A stretch of DNA of 60,006 nt from Flavobacterium franklandianum (GTDB lineage Bacteria; Bacteroidota; Bacteroidia; Flavobacteriales; Flavobacteriaceae). The translations under genes and the position numbers were made by a program. The stretch covers positions 64,952-124,957 of the forward strand of contig NZ_VJZR01000011.1 of the NCBI RefSeq assembly GCF_007097365.1, in the 5' to 3' direction. This document shows, piece after piece, positions 19,692 through 27,908 of the stretch. Below the pieces are notes generated by a model that saw nothing but the letters and a program-made list of their open reading frames with translations, did not search any database and had not been told where the DNA came from. How positions within the stretch are numbered: the stretch's first letter is position 1; every line of letters begins with the position of its first letter.

Positions 19692-19946
19692 ATGGACAAA
19701 AAAGAAACTATTGAAAAGTTAAAGAATATAGTCAAGCCTTATATCAAAAACCAAGAAGCTTTTGAAAATATAACTGAAAAGACTGATTTTATTGCTGATT
19801 TACAAATCAATTCGGCTAATTTGGTGGATGTTATTTTAGATATTGAAGAAGAATTCGATATTATTATCGACAATCAATCTATGGAACGAATGCTCGATAT
19901 AAAATCGGCCATGGAGATTATTGAAATCAAATTATCCGAAAAATGA
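19692..19946 (+). CDS. Acyl carrier protein of the PKS cluster
   Basis: 84 residues, acidic and helical. The likely phosphopantetheine site is Ser41 in LQINSANLVDVILDIEEEF, where the standard DSL is replaced by NSA. Helix III appears as MLDIKSAMEII. It tethers acyl intermediates for the adjacent ketosynthase and dehydratase. Its stop overlaps the start of the phosphopantetheinyl transferase gene (ATGA, 4 nt), indicating translational coupling with its activating enzyme. Confidence 0.85.
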   Translation: MDKKETIEKLKNIVKPYIKNQEAFENITEKTDFIADLQINSANLVDVILDIEEEFDIIIDNQSMERMLDIKSAMEIIEIKLSEK

Positions 19947-20440
19947 TTGGAAACGACATTGTAGATTTGGCTTTAGCCGAAAAAGAAAGCAATTGGAAAA
20001 GGAAAGGTTTTATGAATAAAATATTTACCCAAAACGAACAATTACTGATTTCGATTGCCGAAAATCCTACAATTATGGTTTGGAATTTGTGGAGTAGGAA
20101 GGAGGCTGCTTACAAAATCCACAATAGGAAAACGCAAATTCGAGGCTATTTCCCTTTGCAATTGGAATGTTTTGATTTGGATTGTATTAATGAAATCACT
20201 TTTGGAAAAGTAGTGATAAAAGACTTCGTTTATTATACAAAAACGGAAATTAAATCCGAATTTATCCACACAATAGCGGTTGAAAACACCCAACATTTCG
20301 ATTCCATTTCAATATTGGATAATAGAAAAAATATTAGGAAAAAAAATGGAATTCCAGAATATTTTGAAAATAATATTTTATCAAAAAAACCAGTATCTAT
20401 AAGCCATCACGGTCGGTTTGAACAAATAATTACCCTTTAA
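19943..20440 (+). CDS. 4'-phosphopantetheinyl transferase
   Basis: 165 residues. The N-terminal IGNDIVDL and central WSRKEAAYKI motifs are the magnesium- and CoA-binding signatures of the AcpS/Sfp superfamily. It transfers phosphopantetheine from CoA to the serine of an acyl carrier protein, here presumably the product of the overlapping upstream gene. The C-terminal half is shorter and less typical (ending SHHGRFEQIITL). It overlaps the tail of the minus-strand exonuclease-like gene by 4 nt (convergent), with no terminator between them. Confidence 0.85.
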   Translation: MIGNDIVDLALAEKESNWKRKGFMNKIFTQNEQLLISIAENPTIMVWNLWSRKEAAYKIHNRKTQIRGYFPLQLECFDLDCINEITFGKVVIKDFVYYTKTEIKSEFIHTIAVENTQHFDSISILDNRKNIRKKNGIPEYFENNILSKKPVSISHHGRFEQIITL

Positions 20441-21033
20441 TTCAATCCCAATCTCGATTTTAATTTCAAGAAAAGTAAGCCAATTTTATAAGCATCTTCA
20501 GAAGAAGAATTTCGGTCACTTTTAGGTAATTTATAAATATCGCATAATTCTTCCAATGAAAATTGTTTGTTATTAATATCCAATAATTTTCTGTGCATTA
20601 CATCAATATCTAACGCCTCGTTTTTTAATCTTCCACAGTCCAATCTTTCGAGTGCTGCATTAATCATTTCGACATCAAAATCGATGTGATGCCCCACTAA
20701 AACTGAATTGCCAATAAATTCAACTAGGGACTGAATGGCCTCAGATTCTCCCATTTTTTTCATTTTTGTTTCAATAGTAAATTCGTTAGAAATACCATTC
20801 TCATGAAAGAATTTATATTGTGCAATAACCGTTTCAAAACTATCACCAATAACAATGCTATTGTTGATTATTGAAAAAGAACCAAATGATAAAATAACAT
20901 CCTTTTCTAAACTCAAACCAGTAGTTTCAGTTGATAAAACAACAAAACGATTTGATTTTTTTTCAAATTTAGAAAGGTATAATTTCCAAAATTCAGGATA
21001 TTCCTTGTTGATATTTTTTATCCAGTCTAACAT
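20437..21033 (-). CDS. DnaQ-like 3'-5' exonuclease family protein with altered catalytic residues
   Basis: 198 residues. The RNase H-like exonuclease fold is recognisable: Exo I is VVLSTETTGLSLEKD (~32-46), Exo II is GHHIDFDVEMINAAL and Exo III is RNSSSEDAYKIGLLF. The first Exo I aspartate of the family DxETTG is serine here, and the Exo III histidine (H-x-A-L-x-D) is replaced by Asn, so the DEDDh set is incomplete and activity may be weak or lost. It lies 2 bp downstream of the cNMP/CBS/DUF294 gene; this pairing is widespread in bacteria. Confidence 0.8.
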   Translation of the reverse strand: MLDWIKNINKEYPEFWKLYLSKFEKKSNRFVVLSTETTGLSLEKDVILSFGSFSIINNSIVIGDSFETVIAQYKFFHENGISNEFTIETKMKKMGESEAIQSLVEFIGNSVLVGHHIDFDVEMINAALERLDCGRLKNEALDIDVMHRKLLDINNKQFSLEELCDIYKLPKSDRNSSSEDAYKIGLLFLKLKSRLGLN

Positions 21034-21035
21034 TA

Positions 21036-22952
21036 TTATGAAAATTGGGTCAGTTGAAATTTGTTTTTGATTAAGTCTTCCAATTCATCCATTGGGGCAA
21101 GGGCATTTTTTAAAATTTCCTTGTTTGCTTTTGACAATTCCTGCATATTTATATATTGACCTGAATTATCATTTTTTAAGCCTTCCATAGTTCTAAATTT
21201 TGACAAGGTTAAAAAAGCTTTTGCACAATTTAGATAAATCTCTGAATTTCGTGGGTCTGTGATGGCTAGTTGTTTGAAACGCAAATAAGTATTATTAACT
21301 CCACGCAGATTATAGCTTAAACTAAACAAACGAGCTCCGTCGATTAGTGGCATCAAAGCACGAGTTTTGATGTCAAATTTATCTTTGTTTGGGCCTTTTT
21401 CTTCGACATTAAATTTTTTGAAAAAAGTTAACGGAGAGTTTTTTCTTAAAGCTTCATTTCCAAGAAAATCAAATAATAATGTATTGTTTTTTATGTTATT
21501 AAAAACAACATTCTCGATCACTTCTTCAATTTTATTCTCTCCAATTACAATTTCAAAATCAAAGAAAATACTGCTCAATTGATTGCTATTTTCGCCTGGA
21601 GTATTCATCCAACTGTTGTATTGATTTGTCCAGTCAGTCAGTGATTTACACCACAGCATGTTGCTTGCCATATGTCCGTAAGTACAATATCCGTAACCCA
21701 CTTTTTCAAGAATTGCCGTAGTTCTTTTTCCTAATTTTAAAAAATAATCTTTAACATCTCGATATTTTTCGGCAGTTACATCTTCAAAAATTAGCATACT
21801 ATCCTGATCAGTAGTTAATAATTGTTCTTTTCTACCTTGACTTCCAATGCTTAACCAAGCATAACGAGCAGGAGGAGAGCCCAAATCCAAAATAGATAAT
21901 TCTACAGATCGCTTAATAATGGCCAGATTTATTTCACTTGCTAGGTTATTTACGTGCGAAAGTGGAATATTTTTAGAAATTGATTTTTGAATAAGTTCAG
22001 TCAACCGTTCTCGAATTCCTTTTAAATCCTTAGGAGTTTGTGAGCGTTTGATTTCCTTAATTAAAACACCAGGATTGCTGGCCTGAGCAACAATTAAATC
22101 ATGTTCAGAAATGACACCTTTAACAGCAGATTTATCGGTTCCGTCTTGTGTAACACACAAATGTGTTACATTGTATTTTAACATTAATAATTGAGCCTCT
22201 GCCAATGAAACATTTTCAATAACAGTGACTACTGGCGAAGACATAATTTTATCTAAGGTTGTCGTAATTGGAAATCTACCAGTAGCAATTTTTGAGCACA
22301 TATCCGTATTGGTAACAATGCCAATAGGCAAATTGTTTTCGCAAACCAGTACACTAGTAGACAAAGAATTTGTCATCAATTGAGCTGCTTCTTGAACAAT
22401 ACTAGATGCTGTTGCAGTTATTGGAGCAATATTGTAAGTCAGAGATTGAAAATATTGCATTTCTGATTGTTGGTTGGAAAAATATACATTGTCAGAAATC
22501 AATTTTCCACGTAAATTTTCTTTATCACTTGGATTACTTGTGTTAGTTGCAAAACTGTGCAATAAAAAGTCCAAAACCTCAGAATTATTCGCTACAAACG
22601 GACGGAAAACAGCTATCGGAATAGCATAAATAATACTTTCTTCACGTGCTTTTGCCGTCATCATATAATTATTTTTGGCAAAAAACGGACGCAAACCAAA
22701 AATATCACCTTCGTAACATTTATTCAATAAAGTTTCCTCGGCATCTGCAATGACTGAAAGATTGATAACACCAGAAGCCACGACATAAAAACTATCGTGC
22801 AAAACGTCATTAATTTGAAACAAAACTTTGTGTTTTTCAAGATTGATTACCCGAATACTAGTAGCAATTTCAGATAGTTCTTGAAAAGTTAAATTGTCAA
22901 ATGGCGGATATTTCTTTAGAAAATCAGCGATGTGTTCAGCAATTGAGTTCAT
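21036..22952 (-). CDS. cNMP-binding / CBS / DUF294 nucleotidyltransferase-like protein
   Basis: 638 residues. Domain order: cyclic-nucleotide-binding fold (~10-135, with CYEGDIFGLRPFF), two CBS domains (~175-300, with GIVTNTDMCSKIA and GVISEHDLIVAQ), a DUF294 putative nucleotidyltransferase domain (~315-450, with LSIGSQGRKEQLLTTDQDSM) and the DUF294 C-terminal helical domain (~490-630). Probably a cytoplasmic sensor linking adenine-nucleotide binding to nucleotidyl transfer onto an unknown target. Co-transcribed with the exonuclease-like gene. Confidence 0.88.
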   Translation of the reverse strand: MNSIAEHIADFLKKYPPFDNLTFQELSEIATSIRVINLEKHKVLFQINDVLHDSFYVVASGVINLSVIADAEETLLNKCYEGDIFGLRPFFAKNNYMMTAKAREESIIYAIPIAVFRPFVANNSEVLDFLLHSFATNTSNPSDKENLRGKLISDNVYFSNQQSEMQYFQSLTYNIAPITATASSIVQEAAQLMTNSLSTSVLVCENNLPIGIVTNTDMCSKIATGRFPITTTLDKIMSSPVVTVIENVSLAEAQLLMLKYNVTHLCVTQDGTDKSAVKGVISEHDLIVAQASNPGVLIKEIKRSQTPKDLKGIRERLTELIQKSISKNIPLSHVNNLASEINLAIIKRSVELSILDLGSPPARYAWLSIGSQGRKEQLLTTDQDSMLIFEDVTAEKYRDVKDYFLKLGKRTTAILEKVGYGYCTYGHMASNMLWCKSLTDWTNQYNSWMNTPGENSNQLSSIFFDFEIVIGENKIEEVIENVVFNNIKNNTLLFDFLGNEALRKNSPLTFFKKFNVEEKGPNKDKFDIKTRALMPLIDGARLFSLSYNLRGVNNTYLRFKQLAITDPRNSEIYLNCAKAFLTLSKFRTMEGLKNDNSGQYINMQELSKANKEILKNALAPMDELEDLIKNKFQLTQFS

Positions 22953-23126
22953 ATATTTTTTATATTGTCGATTGTAAAAATAATAAATTAATAAATTATA
23001 ATCCCTTAATAATTAGACAAAACGATTAATTTATAAAATCCTTAATTTTTTCTTAAAGTTATTGTGAAATATGATAAAATTAGATTAGAAATTATAAATT
23101 TAGTCCTTAAACTAAAACAGTATAAT

Positions 23127-23633
23127 ATGAAATTACAAAAGAAAATTCAGGCTATTGTCTTTGCTTTATTTATGACAACTTTCGTTAATGCTCAAAACAA
23201 ACCTGCTAGTCCTGCGGCTGTAGCAACCGGTAAAATTAATGGAGCAAACATTAGCGTAAATTATAGTAGTCCTTCAGTAAAAGGTAGAGTTATTTGGGGG
23301 GAATTGGTACCATTCAATAAAATTTGGAGAGCTGGAGCGAATGCAGCAACAATTATCGAAACCGATAAAGATCTTATTGTTGAAGGCTCAAAATTGGCAG
23401 CAGGAAAATATTCGTTTTTTGTAATACCAAACGAAAAAGAATGTGTTTTGATTTTTAATAAAGTTTCTAAAATGTCTGGAACCAATAATTACAATGAAAA
23501 AGAAGATCAATTGCGAGTAACTGTCAAACAGCAATTAGCTGGTTCAAGTACTGAAAGTTTGGTTTATACTATCAATGAGAATTCAATTGTTTTGAGTTGG
23601 GAGAAATGGAATATTCCGTTTTCTGTAAAATAA
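23127..23633 (+). CDS. DUF2911 family exported protein
   Basis: 168 residues from ATG 23127, chosen over an ATG at 23064 because it gives a clean signal peptide (MKLQKKIQAIVFALFMTTF, cleavage after VNAQ). The mature part has the DUF2911 pattern: SPSVKGRVIWGELVPFNKIW, then RAGANAATIIE, LAAGKYSFFVIP and LSWEKWNIPF. A periplasmic beta protein of unknown function, common in Bacteroidota. Monocistronic, with its own terminator; last host gene before the phage-like element. Confidence 0.88.
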   Translation: MKLQKKIQAIVFALFMTTFVNAQNKPASPAAVATGKINGANISVNYSSPSVKGRVIWGELVPFNKIWRAGANAATIIETDKDLIVEGSKLAAGKYSFFVIPNEKECVLIFNKVSKMSGTNNYNEKEDQLRVTVKQQLAGSSTESLVYTINENSIVLSWEKWNIPFSVK

Positions 23634-23654
23634 TTTCAAACTAATTGATTTATT

Positions 23655-23686
23655 AAAGCATCATCAAGATATCTTGATGGTGCTTT
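23655..23686 (+). terminator. Terminator after the DUF2911 gene
   Basis: A 16-bp inverted repeat (AAAGCATCATCAAGAT with ATCTTGATGGTGCTTT, one G-T pair) is directly followed by T-rich sequence. Confidence 0.8.
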
Positions 23687-23771
23687 TTTATTTGAGGGAT
23701 ATTATGAGAGTAGGATTTAAAAGTAATTAGTATTGTTATTAATTAGGACAACACACTTTAATTAATTTTCT

Positions 23772-23799
23772 ATTTTACATAATATAAATTATAGTTCAT
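23772..23799. other. Left dif-like attachment site
   Basis: 11-bp left arm ATTTTACATAA (23772-23782), 6-bp centre TATAAA (23783-23788), 11-bp right arm TTATAGTTCAT (23789-23799). The arms ending in CATAA and beginning in TTAT, with a 6-bp spacer, match the general XerC/XerD (dif) layout. The centre and the first 10 bases of the right arm are identical to the copy at 30874-30901. Confidence 0.7.
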
Positions 23800-23828
23800 T
23801 TGTGGTATAAACTATCAACAAATAAATT

Positions 23829-24149
23829 ATGTGCATAAAACGTTCCCCTCTTGAAAATTATGTCCTTCTTTTGGACTTGGTTTTAAAAATGCGTGATAAA
23901 CCATTTAAGCCTAAAACTTTCCTAAAAAAAATAAGACCTTTTTGTAAAACTGAACATTCAAATTTCCGAATGCTTCATATCCGTGTTCGTGGTGCTAAAT
24001 TAGGTGTTACAATCCAGATAAAAAAGGATTGTTTTGTTGTTTGTCAAAATCGATTAATTCACGAGTTTATTTTTTATGGTAATCCTTTCGAATTTTCTTC
24101 TAAAGTGCTTCTTACTAAATTATTAAAACATAACCTTTTAACTGCTTAA
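23829..24149 (+). CDS. Phage-element protein of unknown function
   Basis: 106 residues, strongly basic (KPFKPKTFLKKIRPFCK near the N-terminus), no membrane helix or known motif. First gene inside the left attachment site and 2 bp ahead of the next gene. Its position before rep and its charge would suit a DNA-binding or regulatory role, but this is a guess. Confidence 0.55.
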   Translation: MCIKRSPLENYVLLLDLVLKMRDKPFKPKTFLKKIRPFCKTEHSNFRMLHIRVRGAKLGVTIQIKKDCFVVCQNRLIHEFIFYGNPFEFSSKVLLTKLLKHNLLTA

Positions 24150-24151
24150 TT

Positions 24152-24409
24152 ATGGCTACTATCCCCGAATTTATTAAACAACGTGAATCAAAATATTTTG
24201 ACTTGGTTGTATTGAAAGATGATATTCAGGAATTTATTAAATCTCCTGTAGATACTGTTTCTATTCATTATTTAAAATATCAATATGCTTTTTTGCTCCT
24301 TGAGATTAAAAATATTGATGCTTCTATAAAAAATATCATTTTATGTCAAATTGAAACTGCAAAGTTGGATTTAAAGAATTTAGAAACCCAATTGACTATG
24401 TTTCCCTAA
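24152..24409 (+). CDS. Phage-element protein of unknown function
   Basis: 85 residues, helical and soluble, with an acidic first half (FDLVVLKDDIQEFIK). It forms a unit with the preceding gene (2-bp gap). No family recognised. Confidence 0.55.
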   Translation: MATIPEFIKQRESKYFDLVVLKDDIQEFIKSPVDTVSIHYLKYQYAFLLLEIKNIDASIKNIILCQIETAKLDLKNLETQLTMFP

Positions 24410-24454
24410 CGTTTCAGATTTACCTTCTTATTCCTAAATTTTTAAATAATAATT

Positions 24455-24688
24455 ATGAAAAACATTGAAACTGTTTTTGAATATATTGTAGATTCTGAAT
24501 TGACTATTTATAAAACTTTATCACTTCATCAGCGTATAAATTATAAATCAAATTTGTTTTTAGACCCTATAAACGTTTTTTTAAAATTATGCTTTCTATG
24601 CCTGATTTGGAAAGGTTTTACAATTGAGTTTTATAATTTCTATCATAACTCGCTCCCGTTGGGTATAACGGGAGCCAACTCACTATAA
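24455..24688 (+). CDS. Small phage-element protein with a hydrophobic segment
   Basis: 77 residues. The middle holds one possible membrane helix (VFLKLCFLCLIWKGFTIEF, ~41-59). The last codons (LPLGITGANSL) are encoded by a GC-rich hairpin that may be the replication origin, so part of the coding sequence may be constrained by DNA structure. Function unknown. Confidence 0.5.
   Translation: MKNIETVFEYIVDSELTIYKTLSLHQRINYKSNLFLDPINVFLKLCFLCLIWKGFTIEFYNFYHNSLPLGITGANSL
24652..24675. other. GC-rich hairpin just before rep: candidate replication origin
   Basis: A perfect 9-bp stem, GCTCCCGTT with AACGGGAGC, has the loop GGGTAT and stands out in AT-rich surroundings. It lies 24 bp before the rep start. 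A second hairpin (TTCGGG with CCCGAA, 24780-24797) lies in the first codons of rep. Rolling-circle initiators typically nick at hairpins next to their own gene; the assignment is inference. Confidence 0.5.
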
Positions 24689-24698
24689 CATCAAAAAT

Positions 24699-25862
24699 AT
24701 GAACCAACCTACAATAATAGAAAATCAATCAACTTTAATAAACATTGATTATCTAATTTTAAACCTAGAGGGGTCTCCGTTCGGGGAATTTCCCGAAACC
24801 TCAAATTTTTTAACAATCCAACACGATTACGGAACAAAAATATTTTTATTTCGTGCTGATTTGTATTATAAAAAAGAAAAGATAGCAACGTTTATGCATT
24901 CGCCCCGAAGTAAAATTATTAATGACCAACTTTGCCAAATTCAATTTGAAAATCATTTGTTTTATACAATATCATCAAATCAATTAAAACACATTTTAAC
25001 AGAATTTCTCGAACAAACAGGGTACTATTTCAAATCTATTAATCGTCTAGATATTTGTTTAGATAAACAGGACAAAGAAAATACCTATCGAAATTTATTT
25101 GATAATCTTATATCAGGAAATTATTTAATATCAGGCAGACCAAAGAATATATCTTCACACTTTGAAACCTATAAAGGCAAATCAATATTAAACGGTTTCC
25201 AAATTGGTAAACGTACAAGTGATAAATTGATAAGAATTTACAATAAATCTTTAAACTTACAAATCACTGAAAAGCCCTATATCAATGAATATTTTTTTAA
25301 CAATAATATCAAAAATGATAATATTTGGCGTTTCGAAATTCAACTTAATGCACCCTTTTTTAGAGATTTAAAACAAATTGCAACCCACAATGAAACAGTT
25401 CAACAAGATATGACATGGGGAATTTTTGACGTATCAACCCTTTTTGAGCTGCTTAAATCTAGTACAAAAGGATTTTTTGAAGTTCGGGAAAATACAGGTC
25501 TATCTCAAGTAAACAAAGAAAAAATTATTGAGGTTTTTAATTACGATAATTTGCGTGACCAAGTGACTAAACAAAAATGTATTCTTCGAAGAAATTTCAA
25601 ACTACCAATTTCAACTACTACCATTAAAAAACGCTTGGCAAAGTCATTATTTAGAGAGTATTACGCAAATGAACAAGATATTTCATATATCATAGCCTTG
25701 AACTTGGTTCTTGAAGAAATTGATTATTCAAATGAATTAAAATTAAAATATTGGTTCGATTCTAAAATTTATTTCTACCTACAGGAATTTAAAGAAAAGG
25801 ATAAAATTCTTAAAAAATTCGACAAAACTCTATTTCTCGAACATCAAAATTTATTCTTATGA
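24699..25862 (+). CDS. Rolling-circle replication initiator (Rep_trans-like)
   Basis: 387 residues. The pattern of the replication initiation factor family is visible: a conserved acidic strand SINRLDICLD (113-122), a GFQIGKRTSDKLIRIYNKS block (166-184) with Tyr181 as candidate nicking tyrosine, and IWRFEIQLN (209-217). Such proteins nick one strand at the origin and start rolling-circle synthesis in filamentous phages, ssDNA phages and small plasmids. The stop overlaps the next small gene (ATGA). Best single indicator that the element replicates as a circle through single-stranded DNA. The family assignment is from motif recognition only. Confidence 0.75.
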   Translation: MNQPTIIENQSTLINIDYLILNLEGSPFGEFPETSNFLTIQHDYGTKIFLFRADLYYKKEKIATFMHSPRSKIINDQLCQIQFENHLFYTISSNQLKHILTEFLEQTGYYFKSINRLDICLDKQDKENTYRNLFDNLISGNYLISGRPKNISSHFETYKGKSILNGFQIGKRTSDKLIRIYNKSLNLQITEKPYINEYFFNNNIKNDNIWRFEIQLNAPFFRDLKQIATHNETVQQDMTWGIFDVSTLFELLKSSTKGFFEVRENTGLSQVNKEKIIEVFNYDNLRDQVTKQKCILRRNFKLPISTTTIKKRLAKSLFREYYANEQDISYIIALNLVLEEIDYSNELKLKYWFDSKIYFYLQEFKEKDKILKKFDKTLFLEHQNLFL

Positions 25863-26029
25863 TACAAAAAAATCTGTCTCAAAAAGTATCAAAAAAGCAA
25901 TTAGCATCAATTTTAGGTGTATGTTATAAAACAGGAATCAAAGAATATTCAATAATTATTGATTGTTTATCTATCAAAAGAAAATTTTTGACTTTGCAAG
26001 ATTTGGTCGATTACGGTTTGTTAAAATAA
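25859..26029 (+). CDS. Small phage-element protein, possible helix-turn-helix
   Basis: 56 residues, overlapping the rep stop codon by 4 nt. The sequence SKKQLASILGVCYKTG (11-26) looks like the first helices of a helix-turn-helix. It could regulate rep or capsid genes, but no family is recognised. Followed by a 106-bp gap that probably holds the promoter of the capsid module; a near-consensus AACCTTTG box precedes 26136. Confidence 0.55.
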   Translation: MIQKNLSQKVSKKQLASILGVCYKTGIKEYSIIIDCLSIKRKFLTLQDLVDYGLLK

Positions 26030-26135
26030 TAACAATAACCCAAAATATCCAAAAAGTGGTAAAAACTGTTACCCTTAAATTCAAATTGAAATAACCTTTG
26101 TATCGAAATAAATTATTAATCAAAAAAAAATACAA

Positions 26136-26855
26136 ATGAAAATTATTGAATTAACAGGGGTAACAAAATCAAATGAAATAACAGTAAGCAAAGGAATTTC
26201 ATCTTTGATTATTGCAACTAGTTTGGCTTTAACCGACTTTTTAAACGAAAAAATCAGTATTTACATTGAACGTGCAAACGGTAATAACGTACCAATTGCC
26301 AATAAAGTAAAATTACAGGATTTTCTTCTATCAGCTACATACGGCGGTGAAGCTATCCATTCAGATGGATCATTCCCAACGATTGCAGTATGTGAAATTG
26401 CTTTAGATGGTGCAATTCTTTTACAGGAAAAAGAAAATATTAAAATCTCTTTGGAAGATTTGAGAGCACCCAATACTTACGCTATTTATGGTGTTGAACA
26501 TCCATTGAATACAAACAATTTGATGCATTGGGAGCAAAAAAGTTGCGCAATTGAAGATTTAAGCAAAAAAATTGATGTAAAAGGTTATGATTTGGCAGTT
26601 ATCGATTTAAACAATACAGTAACCGATATTTCATATACCTATTCAAACGGTCAAACAATCAAATATGACCCTTTTGAATTGCGTGCCTTATCAGTAGATG
26701 TCGACCCGATTCAAAGTATTAAAAATGGTATAGTATCTTCAAGAATAGGCGATAAATTATGTTTGCCTTTGGTAAACGTTGATTTTATCGATGTAAACAA
26801 AAATCAAGGTTCAATCGTAAATTTCGTTATGCGAAGTGTACAAACAGAAGCGTAA
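26136..26855 (+). CDS. Candidate major capsid protein
   Basis: 239 residues, no signal peptide, no membrane helix, alternating beta strands throughout (for example ISIYIERANGNNVPIANKV and YTYSNGQTIKYDPFELRAL). It is the first gene of the putative structural module, follows a clear intergenic gap and precedes a run of small membrane proteins. This is where the major capsid protein sits in several small tailless phages. The size would suit a compact jelly-roll capsid protein. I recognise no sequence homolog; the call rests on position, size and beta-rich composition. Confidence 0.45.
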   Translation: MKIIELTGVTKSNEITVSKGISSLIIATSLALTDFLNEKISIYIERANGNNVPIANKVKLQDFLLSATYGGEAIHSDGSFPTIAVCEIALDGAILLQEKENIKISLEDLRAPNTYAIYGVEHPLNTNNLMHWEQKSCAIEDLSKKIDVKGYDLAVIDLNNTVTDISYTYSNGQTIKYDPFELRALSVDVDPIQSIKNGIVSSRIGDKLCLPLVNVDFIDVNKNQGSIVNFVMRSVQTEA

Positions 26856-26857
26856 TT

Positions 26858-27292
26858 ATGAGTATTTTCAAAACAATTGGAAATAAACTCAAAAGAGTTG
26901 TTTCCTTAAAAAATGCGATTTCTGCTGTTACAGGAAATTACGGTGCTGTTGTGGCAGATGCCAAAAGAGTAATGTCAACACCCGACTCAAAACGTAAAAA
27001 TCCTGCTTCTCAGGTAGTTCTACCCGTTACAGAATTACCAAAAGAAATTGATCAATTGATTAACAATCAAGCTAACTTGTATCAGGATAATCTTGCCAAA
27101 TCAATTGGTAAATCTAAACTTGTACAGGATAATATCAACGGTACAAACGCTTTATTTTCAAAAATTTGGTTTCAAGCCACTTGGGAAAAAAACAAAAAGT
27201 ATTTAATCTGGGTATTAATGGCTGTTGCCTTGTTTATCGGTTGGAAGCTGTATAAAAAATCCTCAACCTCCATTCGTGGAAGAAGAAGATAA
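26858..27292 (+). CDS. Phage-element membrane protein with C-terminal helix
   Basis: 144 residues, 2 bp after the candidate capsid gene. The soluble N-terminal part is basic. A single transmembrane helix (YLIWVLMAVALFIGWKLY, ~114-131) is followed by a short Arg-rich tail (SIRGRRR). It fits a minor virion protein that anchors the capsid to an internal membrane. No homology recognised. Confidence 0.6.
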   Translation: MSIFKTIGNKLKRVVSLKNAISAVTGNYGAVVADAKRVMSTPDSKRKNPASQVVLPVTELPKEIDQLINNQANLYQDNLAKSIGKSKLVQDNINGTNALFSKIWFQATWEKNKKYLIWVLMAVALFIGWKLYKKSSTSIRGRRR

Positions 27293-27300
27293 AAGTAAAT

Positions 27301-27356
27301 TATCAGGCTGTCGAAATTGGGTTTATTTGATAGTTTTCTTCATTGACAGTCTGATA
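27301..27356. other. Inverted repeat in the element
   Basis: TATCAGGCTGTC (27301-27312) and GACAGTCTGATA (27345-27356) pair along 12 bp with one G-T, around a 32-nt loop. In a single-stranded genome this would form a prominent hairpin. The packaging or priming role is speculative. Confidence 0.45.
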
Positions 27357-27408
27357 TTAATTTCAAAAAAATCAAACGAATTAATTTTAATACTTAAAAA
27401 AATATATT

Positions 27409-27786
27409 ATGGCTTATTCTAAACAGTCAAACAAAAACGAACCAATAAAAAAACACTCAGGTTGTCAACATCATACCCATTTCTTCGACAAAAAAACAGG
27501 AGAGCAAATTGATATGAATTTTATCACGGCGTGGAACTACAGCAAATCAAGAGGTTTGTTAACCATTATTGCAAGTCCTAGAAAAGACCCCTCAAAACGT
27601 AAAACCGCTAACCCAAAATTTGAAAATTGGGCTTGTAAAGTTTTTTTCAAAAGAACATTACAAACAGTATGGTACAATGGCTTTTTTGATCTGGCAAAGA
27701 AAAAACTAACCATTAAAGATATGGAATTCGTTTTGAATCCTAAAGCCAAAAACGGTGGGTATTGTGGAACATTCGTAAAATCTTAG
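27409..27786 (+). CDS. Basic Cys/His-containing phage-element protein
   Basis: 125 residues, strongly basic, with an N-terminal GCQHHTHFFDKKTG cluster that could bind a metal, then KTANPKFENWACKVFFKR and a C-terminal NGGYCGTFVKS. Soluble. A nucleic-acid-binding role, such as ssDNA binding or genome condensation, is plausible for its charge but unproven. Confidence 0.55.
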   Translation: MAYSKQSNKNEPIKKHSGCQHHTHFFDKKTGEQIDMNFITAWNYSKSRGLLTIIASPRKDPSKRKTANPKFENWACKVFFKRTLQTVWYNGFFDLAKKKLTIKDMEFVLNPKAKNGGYCGTFVKS

Positions 27787-27788
27787 TT

Positions 27789-27908
27789 ATGTTTAAACTA
27801 CTCTCTAAGTTTCTGCCTTTAATCATCCACGAGTTGGCAGATGCTTTACTTGAATACGTGGCGAAAAAACAAAAAGAAAAACAATCAAAAAATCAAAACA
27901 ATGAATAA
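27789..27908 (+). CDS. Very small phage-element protein
   Basis: 39 residues: an amphipathic hydrophobic helix (KLLSKFLPLIIHELADALLE) followed by a Lys/Gln/Asn-rich tail. It starts 2 bp after the preceding gene and overlaps the next by 8 nt, which supports it as real. Possibly membrane-associated. Confidence 0.5.
   Translation: MFKLLSKFLPLIIHELADALLEYVAKKQKEKQSKNQNNE

Noticed and set aside
27225..27422. 65-residue open frame bridging two phage genes
   Set aside because: It starts inside the membrane-protein gene, overlaps the next start and runs through an inverted repeat. No coding signal beyond openness.
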